Of a DNA stretch of 6,931 nt, positions 1-5,415 are shown one piece after another (position 1 is the first letter of the stretch; every line of letters starts with the position of its first letter). The position numbers and the translations under genes are program-made. The notes under the pieces are model-generated. The model did not search any database and was not told where the DNA came from. It saw nothing but the letters and a program-made list of their open reading frames with translations. The stretch covers positions 1 to 6,931 of the forward strand of contig JAFSBF010000094.1 of assembly GCA_017441965.1 (NCBI GenBank). The letters run 5' to 3'. This stretch comes from Clostridia bacterium (GTDB taxonomy: Bacteria > Bacillota > Clostridia > UMGS1883).

Positions 1-626
1 AAACTGCTTTTAAAATCACACGTATGGGTCAGCTTGTTTCTACGGAGGCGGCAGCAAGACTTGGGGCGCAGAGAGGTATAGTTGACCTTTCACTTGCACC
101 AACGCCTGCAGTAGGTGACAGTGTTGCACATATTCTTGAAGAAATGGGTGTTGAAAAGTGCGGCGCACCGGGAACAACGGCGGCACTTGCCCTTTTAAAC
201 GATGCAGTTAAAAAAGGCGGAGTAATGGCATCGTCATATGTCGGCGGCTTAAGCGGTGCGTTTATTCCCGTCAGTGAGGACGCAGGAATGATTGATGCAG
301 CACTTTGCGGTGCACTTTCCCTTGAAAAGCTTGAAGCGATGACGTGTGTATGCTCCGTTGGTATAGATATGGTTGTAGTGCCGGGAGATACAAGTGCTGA
401 AACGATTTCAGGAATACTTGCAGATGAGGTTGCAATCGGTGTTATAAATACAAAGACAACAGCGCTCAGAATTATTCCTGCACCCGGTAAAAAGGTTGGC
501 GATATTGTTGAATTTGGCGGTCTTCTGGGAACAGGTCCCGTAATGCCCGTAAATAAATACGGATGTGCAGATTTCATAAACAGAGGCGGACGAATTCCCG
601 CGCCTATGCACAGCCTCAAAAACTAA
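1..626 (+). CDS. UPF0210 / PFL-family (DUF711) protein, 3' part only
   Basis: This is the C-terminal part of a UPF0210 family protein, also called the PFL-like or DUF711 family. The reading frame is open from base 3 (TAFKITR...) to the TAA at 624-626, giving about 207 residues. Family members are usually about 450 residues, so roughly the first half lies off the left edge. The ATG at 24 is an internal methionine, not a start: no ribosome binding site precedes it and family-like sequence continues upstream. Family-typical stretches are [15 protein letters not shown], the glycine-rich [48 protein letters not shown] and the ending [14 protein letters not shown]. The fold resembles pyruvate formate-lyase, but no enzymatic activity is established for the family to my knowledge. 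Known homologues often follow a small ACT-domain gene (UPF0237), which would be expected just off the window. Family assignment is firm; function is unknown. Confidence 0.93.
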   Translation, partial: TAFKITRMGQLVSTEAAARLGAQRGIVDLSLAPTPAVGDSVAHILEEMGVEKCGAPGTTAALALLNDAVKKGGVMASSYVGGLSGAFIPVSEDAGMIDAALCGALSLEKLEAMTCVCSVGIDMVVVPGDTSAETISGILADEVAIGVINTKTTALRIIPAPGKKVGDIVEFGGLLGTGPVMPVNKYGCADFINRGGRIPAPMHSLKN

Positions 627-630
627 TAAT

Positions 631-649
631 AAAAGGGGATGTAAAAAAA
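631..649. repeat. Left copy of a 19-nt flanking direct repeat
   Basis: AAAAGGGGATGTAAAAAAA matches 873-891 (AAAAGAGGGTGTAAAAAAA) at 17 of 19 positions without gaps. It starts 5 bases after the UPF0210 stop codon. The matching copy is almost the whole 5' arm of the bidirectional terminator, so this copy could in principle pair with the terminator's 3' arm. Part of the similarity is a low-complexity A run, but the GGG and TGT positions also match. Confidence 0.6.
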
Positions 650-681
650 GTCCAGACCGCAAAAAGGAGATAAATATACGA

Positions 682-721
682 AAATTCAGGTAGTTTATAA
701 TTTATAAAACATCCTGAATTT
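682..721. repeat. Long two-tier hairpin
   Basis: AAATTCAGG (682-690) is perfectly complementary to CCTGAATTT (713-721). Inside, across a 2x2 mismatch, GTTTATA (693-699) pairs with TATAAAAC (703-710) with one bulged A, leaving a 3-base loop. It has no T run directly after it, so it is not a convincing terminator. It lies inside the larger 634-870 fold. Confidence 0.6.
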
Positions 722-725
722 GGTT

Positions 726-752
726 GAAAAATCTAATTTTATTAGATTTTTC
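726..752 (+). terminator. AT-rich perfect hairpin, possible weak terminator of the UPF0210 gene
   Basis: GAAAAATCTAAT (726-737) and ATTAGATTTTTC (741-752) form a perfect 12-bp stem with a TTT loop, followed by TTCGTTTTT. The T-rich downstream side suits termination of rightward transcription, but the stem has few G:C pairs. The much stronger terminator at 872-916 may be the real end. It may simply be one arm of the larger folded element. Confidence 0.4.
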
Positions 753-778
753 TTCGTTTTTAAGCCTTTTTGCTACGA

Positions 779-841
779 ACAAACTTCACCTCTCGGCGTA
801 CACACGTACGCCTTCGGGTACCCCCTGAGGGTTCAGTTTGT
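779..841. repeat. GC-rich branched hairpin
   Basis: ACAAACT (779-785) pairs with AGTTTGT (835-841) and closes a region that is markedly more GC-rich than the surrounding intergenic DNA. Inside is a perfect 7-bp hairpin, GGCGTAC-ACAC-GTACGCC (795-812). A shorter one follows, ACCC (820-823) with GGGT (829-832). A closing stem with two internal hairpins gives a three-way-junction shape, which is more typical of a structured RNA or a repeat element than of a simple terminator. No T run follows directly. Confidence 0.5.
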
Positions 842-871
842 CCGTTCTGAAGCATTTTTTCCTATCCCCTG

Positions 872-916
872 AAAAAGAGGGTGTAAAAAAACTCAGTTTT
901 TTTACACCCTCTTTTT
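872..916. terminator. Bidirectional intrinsic terminator between convergent genes
   Basis: A perfect 22-bp inverted repeat (872-893 with 895-916) surrounds a GC-containing core, GAGGGTGT/ACACCCTC. A A-run lies on the outer 5' side and a T-run on the outer 3' side, so it can terminate transcription in both directions. Its outer end is 17 bases past the stop codon of the leftward permease gene, and it also lies downstream of the rightward UPF0210 gene. The central spacer is a single base, so the real loop must include a few of the innermost A/T positions. Confidence 0.9.
873..891. repeat. Right copy of the 19-nt flanking direct repeat
   Basis: AAAAGAGGGTGTAAAAAAA is 17/19 identical to 631-649. 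This copy is also the 5' arm of the bidirectional terminator, so the two copies bracket the 223-base folded segment between them. Confidence 0.6.
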
Positions 917-933
917 GTAGTTTTAATAATGTG

Positions 934-2289
934 TTATGCAATTTGTGTTGCAATATAGATTGCAAACAATAAAACAGAAATCCACATTACAGGAGAGATA
1001 TCCTTAATTTTGCCTGTGCAGATTTTAAGGAATGCCCATGAAATAATAGCGAACATAATACCTGTTGCAATTGAATATGCAAAAGGCATCATAACAACAG
1101 CAAGGAAACCGCCGATAGCGTCTGCCATGTCAGTTTCAAAGTCCATCTGTGTTACTGCTGAAAGCATAAGTAAACCAACAAACAACATAGCGGGTGCTGT
1201 AGCAAATCCCGGAATAGCAAGGAAAATAGGAGCAAAAGGTATAGCAATAAGGAACATAATTCCTGTTGTTAAAGCTGTAAGACCTGTTTTGCCACCTGCA
1301 GCTACACCTGCTGAAGATTCAACATAGCTTGTAACTGTAGATGTACCAAGACATGCACCTGCTACTGTTCCAACCGCGTCTGCCATAAGAGCACCGCTTG
1401 CGTTGGGGAGACTACCGTCTTCATCAAGAAGGTTACCCTTTGATGCAACACCGATAAGTGTTCCTACTGTATCGAAGATATCGGTATAAAGGAATGTGAA
1501 CATTACAACTGCAAAAGACATAATGTTTTCTGCAACAAATTTGAAATCAAACTGGAAGAGTGCAGGAGCGGCAAAATTAGCCTTGATTGATTCCCAGGAA
1601 AGAGAGGGGATCAAAGAATATACGCCTGCTTCAATATCCACAACATACCAACCTATTAATTCTGCAATGATACCAAGAACCCAGGTTGCGAGAATACCAA
1701 TCAATATATCGCCTGTAACCTTGTAGTGATGCAATATGCCGATAATGAGAAGACCAACAACTGCAAGAACAACCTGAGGTGAGCCGAGGTTACCAAGACC
1801 AACAAGTGTAGAGTCGTTATTCACAACAACGCCTGCATTGATAAGTGCGATAATTGTAATGAAAAGACCGATACCTGCTGTAATACCAAGCTTTAAGTTC
1901 TTGGGAATTTTGTTAACAAGTGCTTCTCTGAACTTAAAGAGTGAAAGAATCATAAATATGATACCTTCAATCAAGATCGCTGTCAAAGCAACTTTGTATG
2001 AGTAACCCATAGTTAAACATACTGTGTAGGTGAAGAATGCGTTAAGTCCCATACCTGAAGCGAGTGCTACGGGGTAATTTGCAAAGAATGCCATACAGAT
2101 TGTAGCAATTGCTGCAGATAATGCTGTTGCCATAAATATAGCAGCAGGACCGGGACCGTCTGGTATGATACCTAACATACCGGGGTTAACTGCGAGAATG
2201 TAAGCCATTGCAAGGAATGTAGTAATACCTGCAATGATTTCGGTACGTACTGTAGTACCTTTTTCCTTCAATTTGAAGAACTTTTCCAT
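934..2289 (-). CDS. AzgA-type NCS2 purine base permease
   Basis: This 451-residue polytopic membrane protein belongs to the AzgA-like branch of the NCS2 (nucleobase:cation symporter 2) family, which includes B. subtilis PbuG and E. coli AdeP and GhxP. Members import adenine, guanine or hypoxanthine, usually with protons; the exact base cannot be read from sequence here. Diagnostic motifs are NPGML (35-39), ASGMGLNAFF (77-86) in the third membrane segment, TAGIGLF (137-143), the substrate/cation-site segment DIFDTVGTLIG (270-280) and GTSTVTSYVESSAG (315-328). Many hydrophobic segments run from about residue 20 to the C-terminus, and length is normal for the family (about 430-460). The start is fixed by GGAGGCG at 2297-2303, 7 bases before ATG, and by the typical N-terminus MEKFFKLKEKGTTVRTE. 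It is a single-gene unit, divergent from spoVT and closed by the terminator at 872-916. No purine riboswitch is visible upstream. Confidence 0.95.
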   Translation of the reverse strand: MEKFFKLKEKGTTVRTEIIAGITTFLAMAYILAVNPGMLGIIPDGPGPAAIFMATALSAAIATICMAFFANYPVALASGMGLNAFFTYTVCLTMGYSYKVALTAILIEGIIFMILSLFKFREALVNKIPKNLKLGITAGIGLFITIIALINAGVVVNNDSTLVGLGNLGSPQVVLAVVGLLIIGILHHYKVTGDILIGILATWVLGIIAELIGWYVVDIEAGVYSLIPSLSWESIKANFAAPALFQFDFKFVAENIMSFAVVMFTFLYTDIFDTVGTLIGVASKGNLLDEDGSLPNASGALMADAVGTVAGACLGTSTVTSYVESSAGVAAGGKTGLTALTTGIMFLIAIPFAPIFLAIPGFATAPAMLFVGLLMLSAVTQMDFETDMADAIGGFLAVVMMPFAYSIATGIMFAIISWAFLKICTGKIKDISPVMWISVLLFAIYIATQIA

Positions 2290-2319
2290 TTGTTAGCGCC
2301 TCCATTATTTTTTTATTTT

Positions 2320-2333
2320 GTCATAAAAATGAC
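2320..2333. repeat. Short palindrome at the permease transcription start
   Basis: GTCAT-AAAA-ATGAC is a perfect 5-bp inverted repeat. It lies 8 bases past the predicted -10 box, that is at about +1 to +14 of the permease transcript. It could be an operator half-site pair or a small 5' hairpin. It is short and A/T-rich, so chance is possible. Confidence 0.25.
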
Positions 2334-2340
2334 TATAAAT

Positions 2341-2370
2341 ATTATAGCATATTATAGGAAAATTTGTAAA
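2341..2370 (-). promoter_or_regulatory. Predicted sigma-A promoter of the permease gene
   Basis: On the minus strand, TTTACA (2365-2370) and a consensus TATAAT (2341-2346) are separated by 18 bases. The predicted start near 2334 gives a leader of about 45 bases before the ATG, with the GGAGGCG ribosome binding site in it. Such a short leader leaves no room for a purine riboswitch. Confidence 0.65.
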
Positions 2371-2412
2371 TAGTTTTTGAACAAATAATAGTTATATTGT
2401 AAAAATTTTCTT

Positions 2413-2442
2413 TACATAAAAATTCCCTTTTGGCACACAATA
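2413..2442 (+). promoter_or_regulatory. Candidate sigma-G-like promoter of spoVT
   Basis: TTACATA/TACATA (ending at 2418) and CACAATA (2436-2442) are spaced by 17 bases. They resemble the B. subtilis sigma-G elements, roughly TGMATA and CATACTA. A start near 2449 would give a leader of about 29 bases. B. subtilis spoVT is transcribed by sigma-G in the forespore, so the match is biologically sensible. It is still imperfect, and no good sigma-A alternative with 16-18 base spacing was seen nearby. Confidence 0.35.
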
Positions 2443-2460
2443 GATTTGTAAATCAAACCA

Positions 2461-2467
2461 AAAGGAG
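2461..2467 (+). promoter_or_regulatory. Ribosome binding site that decides the spoVT start
   Basis: AAAGGAG is followed 10 bases later by ATG at 2478. A longer in-frame reading from TTG at 2430 would add 16 residues not found in the family and would start inside the candidate promoter, so the ATG is preferred. Confidence 0.8.
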
Positions 2468-2477
2468 CATTTATTAT

Positions 2478-3020
2478 ATGAAAGCAACAGGAATTGTAAG
2501 AAGAATAGACGACCTCGGTCGTGTTGTTATACCTAAGGAAATCAGAAGAACAATGAGAATAAGAGAAGGAGATCCACTGGAAATATTTACCGAAAGAGAT
2601 GGCGAGGTAATATTTAAAAAGTATTCACCTATAGGCGAGCTTGGTGAATTTGCTGCAGGATATGCAGAAACCCTTGCCAAGACAAGCGGAATTGCGGTTG
2701 TAATTACAGATAAGGACAGCGTAATTGCCGTTTCAGGAGCACCTAAAAAAGAGCTTGTGGAAAAGCGTATCAGTGAAGACGTTGAAAAAATGCTTGAAAA
2801 GAAAAATGTATTTGTTATTGACTCTGCAAAAAGCGGGGTGCCAGTGGTTGACGGCTCAGAAAAATATTATGCAGGTGTTGTTGCCCCTATTGTAAGTGAG
2901 GGCGACACGATTGGAAGCGTAATGATGGTTTCTGAAAAGGAAACAATGCCCGTAGGGGAGCTTGAAAAGAAGCTTTGCCAGAGTGCGGCAGGATTTTTGG
3001 GAAAGCATATGGAAGACTAA
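2478..3020 (+). CDS. spoVT: SpoVT, stage V sporulation transcription regulator (AbrB superfamily)
   Basis: SpoVT is a DNA-binding regulator made in the forespore. In B. subtilis it adjusts expression of the sigma-G regulon, affecting spore resistance and germination. The product is 180 residues (B. subtilis: 178). Residues 1-50 are an AbrB-type swapped-hairpin DNA-binding domain, nearly identical to known SpoVT (MKATGIVRRIDDLGRVVIPK, then EIRRTMRIREGDPLEIF). Residues from about 55 to 178 are the GAF-like sensor domain, seen as SGIAVVITDKDSVIAVSG, then VFVIDSAKSGVPVVDG, then a strand-rich YYAGVVAPIVSEGDTIGSVMM segment. This C-terminal domain separates SpoVT from AbrB and Abh, which are under 100 residues. 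The gene stands alone, with a terminator 13 bases after the stop, and is divergent from the purine permease. The gene following in B. subtilis (a MurJ-like flippase) is absent here. Confidence 0.96.
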   Translation: MKATGIVRRIDDLGRVVIPKEIRRTMRIREGDPLEIFTERDGEVIFKKYSPIGELGEFAAGYAETLAKTSGIAVVITDKDSVIAVSGAPKKELVEKRISEDVEKMLEKKNVFVIDSAKSGVPVVDGSEKYYAGVVAPIVSEGDTIGSVMMVSEKETMPVGELEKKLCQSAAGFLGKHMED

Positions 3021-3032
3021 ATTAAAGGAAGC

Positions 3033-3066
3033 GGGATATTGCCCATAATGGGTAATATCCCTTTTT
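3033..3066 (+). terminator. Intrinsic terminator of spoVT
   Basis: GGGATATTGCCCA (3033-3045) pairs with TGGGTAATATCCC (3049-3061). This makes a 13-bp stem with one G-T pair and a TAA loop, followed directly by TTTTT. It ends the spoVT transcript before the next promoter. Confidence 0.9.
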
Positions 3067-3102
3067 ATCATTTAAAAAACCAATATAGAACAAAAACCGC
3101 AG

Positions 3103-3131
3103 TTGACTTTTAGGACAAAAAAGTATATTAT
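3103..3131 (+). promoter_or_regulatory. Predicted sigma-A promoter of the vanZ-like/pgcA operon
   Basis: TTGACT (3103-3108) and TATTAT (3126-3131) are 17 bases apart, each one base off consensus. Start would be near 3138, about 24 bases ahead of the first ATG. It follows the spoVT terminator, so the operon is predicted to be expressed in vegetative cells. Confidence 0.75.
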
Positions 3132-3161
3132 ATATTCATACATAGTTGGTGGAGAGATAAA

Positions 3162-3635
3162 ATGTTTAAGAAAATCATTTTATGGATGCTTGTGATTTCC
3201 TGTATGTTAACAATCTTTGCCTTTTCCTCGCAGGAGGCAACAGAGTCTAAAAAAACAAGCTCAAAATTTATAACATCGGTTATCAGATTACTTGATGTAA
3301 ATAAATCGCTTTCGCATCAGGAAATTGAAAACATAGCTGAAAAAATAACAACTCTGGTGAGAAAAAGCGCACATTTTTCAATATATGCACTGCTTGGCTT
3401 GTTGGTTGCACTGCTATTTTCACAATATGGCTTTAAAGGGAAAAGACAGCTTCTATTTGCCGTATTATGGGTATTCTTATATGCGTGCAGTGATGAGTTT
3501 CACCAAACCTTTGTAGAAGGGCGTTCAGGAGAGGTAAGAGATATTTTAATTGATACGGCAGGCGGTTTCTGCGGAGCCGCATTTGTAATAATGATGACAA
3601 CGCTTGTAAAAAGAATATGTAAAAGGAGAGACTAA
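3162..3635 (+). CDS. VanZ-like family membrane protein
   Basis: This 157-residue protein is predicted to have four membrane segments, at about residues 4-22, 74-90, 96-110 and 133-150. It carries the VanZ-family signature: FSSQ just after the first segment (21-24), RKSAHFSIY (67-75), SDEFHQTFVEGRSGEVRD (110-127) and DTAGG (131-135). The name comes from VanZ of the glycopeptide-resistance transposon Tn1546, which raises teicoplanin resistance. Chromosomal family members in Firmicutes mostly have no assigned function, so antibiotic resistance should not be assumed from this hit. Start: GGAGAG at 3151-3156, 5 bases before ATG. The stop is one base from the next start, so it is the first gene of a tight operon with a phosphoglucomutase. 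That context fits an envelope-related role, but this is inference. Confidence 0.9.
   Translation: MFKKIILWMLVISCMLTIFAFSSQEATESKKTSSKFITSVIRLLDVNKSLSHQEIENIAEKITTLVRKSAHFSIYALLGLLVALLFSQYGFKGKRQLLFAVLWVFLYACSDEFHQTFVEGRSGEVRDILIDTAGGFCGAAFVIMMTTLVKRICKRRD
3621..3630 (+). promoter_or_regulatory. pgcA ribosome binding site inside the vanZ-like gene
   Basis: AAAAGGAGAG lies within the last codons of the upstream gene, 6 bases before the pgcA ATG at 3637. Ribosomes finishing the upstream gene at 3635 would uncover or reuse it, which suggests translational coupling. Confidence 0.7.
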
Positions 3636-3636
3636 A

Positions 3637-5361
3637 ATGGATTTTAGAAAAGTGTATGAAGAGTGGAAAAGCTTCCCCGGACTTGATGAAGATTTAAGGG
3701 CACAGCTTATACAGATTGAAAATGATGAAAATGAAATTGAGGACAGATTTCATAAATCACTTGAATTTGGTACGGCAGGACTTCGCGGAATACTCGGTGC
3801 AGGTACAAACAGAATGAATATCTACACTGTCCGTCAGGCAACACAGGGGCTTAGTGAATATATAAAGAAAACGGGTGACACAAAAAAGGGTGTTGTTATT
3901 GCGTATGATTCAAGAAATTTCAGCCCCGAATTTGCAAAGGAATCTGCAAAGGTGCTTTGTGCAAACGGCATTAAAACATATCTTTTCGAGTCGCTTCGCC
4001 CGACACCGGAGCTTAGCTTTGCGGTAAGACATCTCGGATGCATTTCGGGAATTGTTATTACGGCAAGCCACAATCCTGCAAAGTATAACGGATACAAGGT
4101 TTACGGTGAAGACGGTGCACAGATGGCGCCTGATGCGGCAGATGCAGTGACAGAGGAAATCAGAAATATTGATATGCTTCGAGGCATTAAGCTGATGGAC
4201 GAAAAAGAAGCGGTAGAGAAAAATCTTCTTATATATATAGGTGAAGAGGTTGATAAGTGCTATCTTGACTGCGTGTTTGAACGCAGAGTAAATCCTGATG
4301 CGATAAAAGATGTCAGTGACTTTTTCAGCGTTGTGTACACACCTTTCCACGGAAGCGGTAATATGCTTGTTCAGCGTATACTTAATATGTGCGGTCTTAA
4401 AAACCTTCTGGTGGTAAAGGAGCAGGAGCAGCCTGACGGAAACTTCCCGACGGTAAAAAGCCCCAATCCTGAAGATAAGGAAGGCTTTACAATTGCAATA
4501 GAGCTTGCAAAGAAAAATAACACTGACCTTATTGTAGGTACTGACCCCGACAGTGACAGAGTAGGTATTGTTGTACGTAACTCAGACGGTGAATATGTAA
4601 CCTTTACGGGAAATCAGGTGGGTGCACTTCTTACCGATTATATTCTGGCACAGCATAAGGAAAAGGGAACAATGCCCGAAAACCCCGTCGTTATAAAATC
4701 GGTTGTAACTACAGAAATGGTGCGTTCTATTGCAGATTTCTATGGTGTGGAAATGATGGAGGTACTGACGGGATTTAAGTTCATCGGTGAGAAAATCAAG
4801 GAATTTGAAAAAACCAATTCACACAACTATGTTTTCGGTTTTGAGGAGAGCTATGGCTATCTTAGCGGAACATATGCACGTGATAAGGATGCCGTTGTTG
4901 CGACAATGCTTATCGTTGAGATGGCAGCGTGGTATAAAAAGCAGAATATGACGCTCTTTGATGCTCTTGAGGAACTTTACAAAAAATACGGATATTATGC
5001 AGAAGGTGTTGTGAATATTGTTGAGGAGGGACTTGAAGGCCCTGCAAGAATTGCGGCAATGATAAATAATATCCGCACAGGTGCACCAAAGGAAATTGCG
5101 CATTTAAGTGTTGATGCGGTGCGTGACTATGTATACGGTACAATTAAGTATTCTGACGGCAGCGAAAAGGAAATTAATCAGCCGAAGAATAATATGCTCT
5201 ACCTTGAAATGGACGGTGGAAATGCGTGGATAGCAATTCGTCCCAGTGGTACTGAGCCGAAGCTGAAGCTTTATTTCGGCTACAGACACGAAGATAAGGA
5301 TAAGGCACTTAAAAAGCTTGAAGAGCTTAAAATAGATACTCAGAACATAATTAAGGGATAA
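3637..5361 (+). CDS. pgcA: Alpha-phosphoglucomutase / phospho-sugar mutase (PgcA class)
   Basis: This cytoplasmic enzyme interconverts glucose-6-phosphate and glucose-1-phosphate through a phosphoserine and a bound magnesium ion. Its product feeds UDP-glucose for glycolipids and wall polymers, and glycogen. At 574 residues it matches the long PgcA/PGM2-like class (B. subtilis PgcA about 580) rather than the shorter GlmM-type mutases (about 450). All four domain signatures are intact: GTAGLRG near residue 45, the catalytic loop TASHNP with Ser144, the metal loop DPDSDR (303-308; Asp303, 305, 307), the sugar-specificity loop GFEESYG (401-407), and the phosphate-binding RPSGTEPK (535-542). Some family members also act on mannose or ribose phosphates, so substrate is inferred from class. 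It starts one base after the vanZ-like gene's stop and ends in a strong terminator at 5364. Confidence 0.95.
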   Translation: MDFRKVYEEWKSFPGLDEDLRAQLIQIENDENEIEDRFHKSLEFGTAGLRGILGAGTNRMNIYTVRQATQGLSEYIKKTGDTKKGVVIAYDSRNFSPEFAKESAKVLCANGIKTYLFESLRPTPELSFAVRHLGCISGIVITASHNPAKYNGYKVYGEDGAQMAPDAADAVTEEIRNIDMLRGIKLMDEKEAVEKNLLIYIGEEVDKCYLDCVFERRVNPDAIKDVSDFFSVVYTPFHGSGNMLVQRILNMCGLKNLLVVKEQEQPDGNFPTVKSPNPEDKEGFTIAIELAKKNNTDLIVGTDPDSDRVGIVVRNSDGEYVTFTGNQVGALLTDYILAQHKEKGTMPENPVVIKSVVTTEMVRSIADFYGVEMMEVLTGFKFIGEKIKEFEKTNSHNYVFGFEESYGYLSGTYARDKDAVVATMLIVEMAAWYKKQNMTLFDALEELYKKYGYYAEGVVNIVEEGLEGPARIAAMINNIRTGAPKEIAHLSVDAVRDYVYGTIKYSDGSEKEINQPKNNMLYLEMDGGNAWIAIRPSGTEPKLKLYFGYRHEDKDKALKKLEELKIDTQNIIKG

Positions 5362-5363
5362 CC

Positions 5364-5398
5364 AAAGCCCCGTGGCTACTGCCACGGGGCTTTTATTT
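5364..5398 (+). terminator. Intrinsic terminator of the vanZ-like/pgcA operon
   Basis: AAAGCCCCGTGGC (5364-5376) pairs perfectly with GCCACGGGGCTTT (5381-5393) around a TACT loop. It is a GC-rich 13-bp stem followed by TTTTATTT. It starts 2 bases after the pgcA stop. On the minus strand only a short T run follows, so it may also slow or stop leftward spoIVA transcripts, which end 18 bases away, but less efficiently. Confidence 0.93.
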
Positions 5399-5415
5399 GA
5401 ATGTTTTTCACAGAG

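Larger units (their letters stand above)
634..870. other. Gene-free, multi-hairpin intergenic element (candidate structured RNA or MITE-like repeat)
   Basis: This fills most of the 307-base gap between the UPF0210 gene and the permease gene; I see no credible coding sequence in it. Several inverted repeats nest cleanly. AGGGGAT at 634-640 pairs with ATCCCCT at 864-870, and further A/T and CAGaCCG/CGTTCTG pairing continues inward imperfectly. GCAAAAAGG at 659-667 pairs with CCTTTTTGC at 765-773 and encloses two hairpins (682-721 and 726-752). ACAAACT at 779-785 pairs with AGTTTGT at 835-841 and encloses two smaller hairpins. The arrangement could be a structured RNA in the 3' untranslated region of the UPF0210 transcript, ending at the terminator 872-916. 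It could also be a non-autonomous repeat element with terminal inverted repeats. I cannot name a known RNA family, and no clear short target-site duplication abuts the AGGGGAT ends. The pairing is seen directly; the biological role is inference. Confidence 0.5.

Noticed and set aside
29..619. Long minus-strand open frame opposite the UPF0210 gene (196 codons)
   Set aside because: It is a shadow of the real gene. The plus-strand frame has clear family motifs, and the minus-strand product is proline- and serine-rich with no recognisable motif.
663..705. Tiny coding sequence after AAGGAGA at 663-669
   Set aside because: The ribosome-binding-like sequence is followed by ATACG rather than a start codon at proper spacing, and it overlaps the inverted repeats.
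2290..2340. Purine riboswitch ahead of the permease
   Set aside because: The predicted leader is only about 45 bases, and no aptamer-like three-stem arrangement or conserved core is visible.
2430..2477. N-terminal extension of SpoVT from a TTG start
   Set aside because: The added 16 residues are not found in SpoVT, the region overlaps the candidate promoter, and AAAGGAG sits correctly before the ATG at 2478.
3162..3635. Glycopeptide resistance gene
   Set aside because: VanZ-like domains are common in chromosomal genes of Firmicutes. No vanHAX, vanR/S or transposon genes are nearby.
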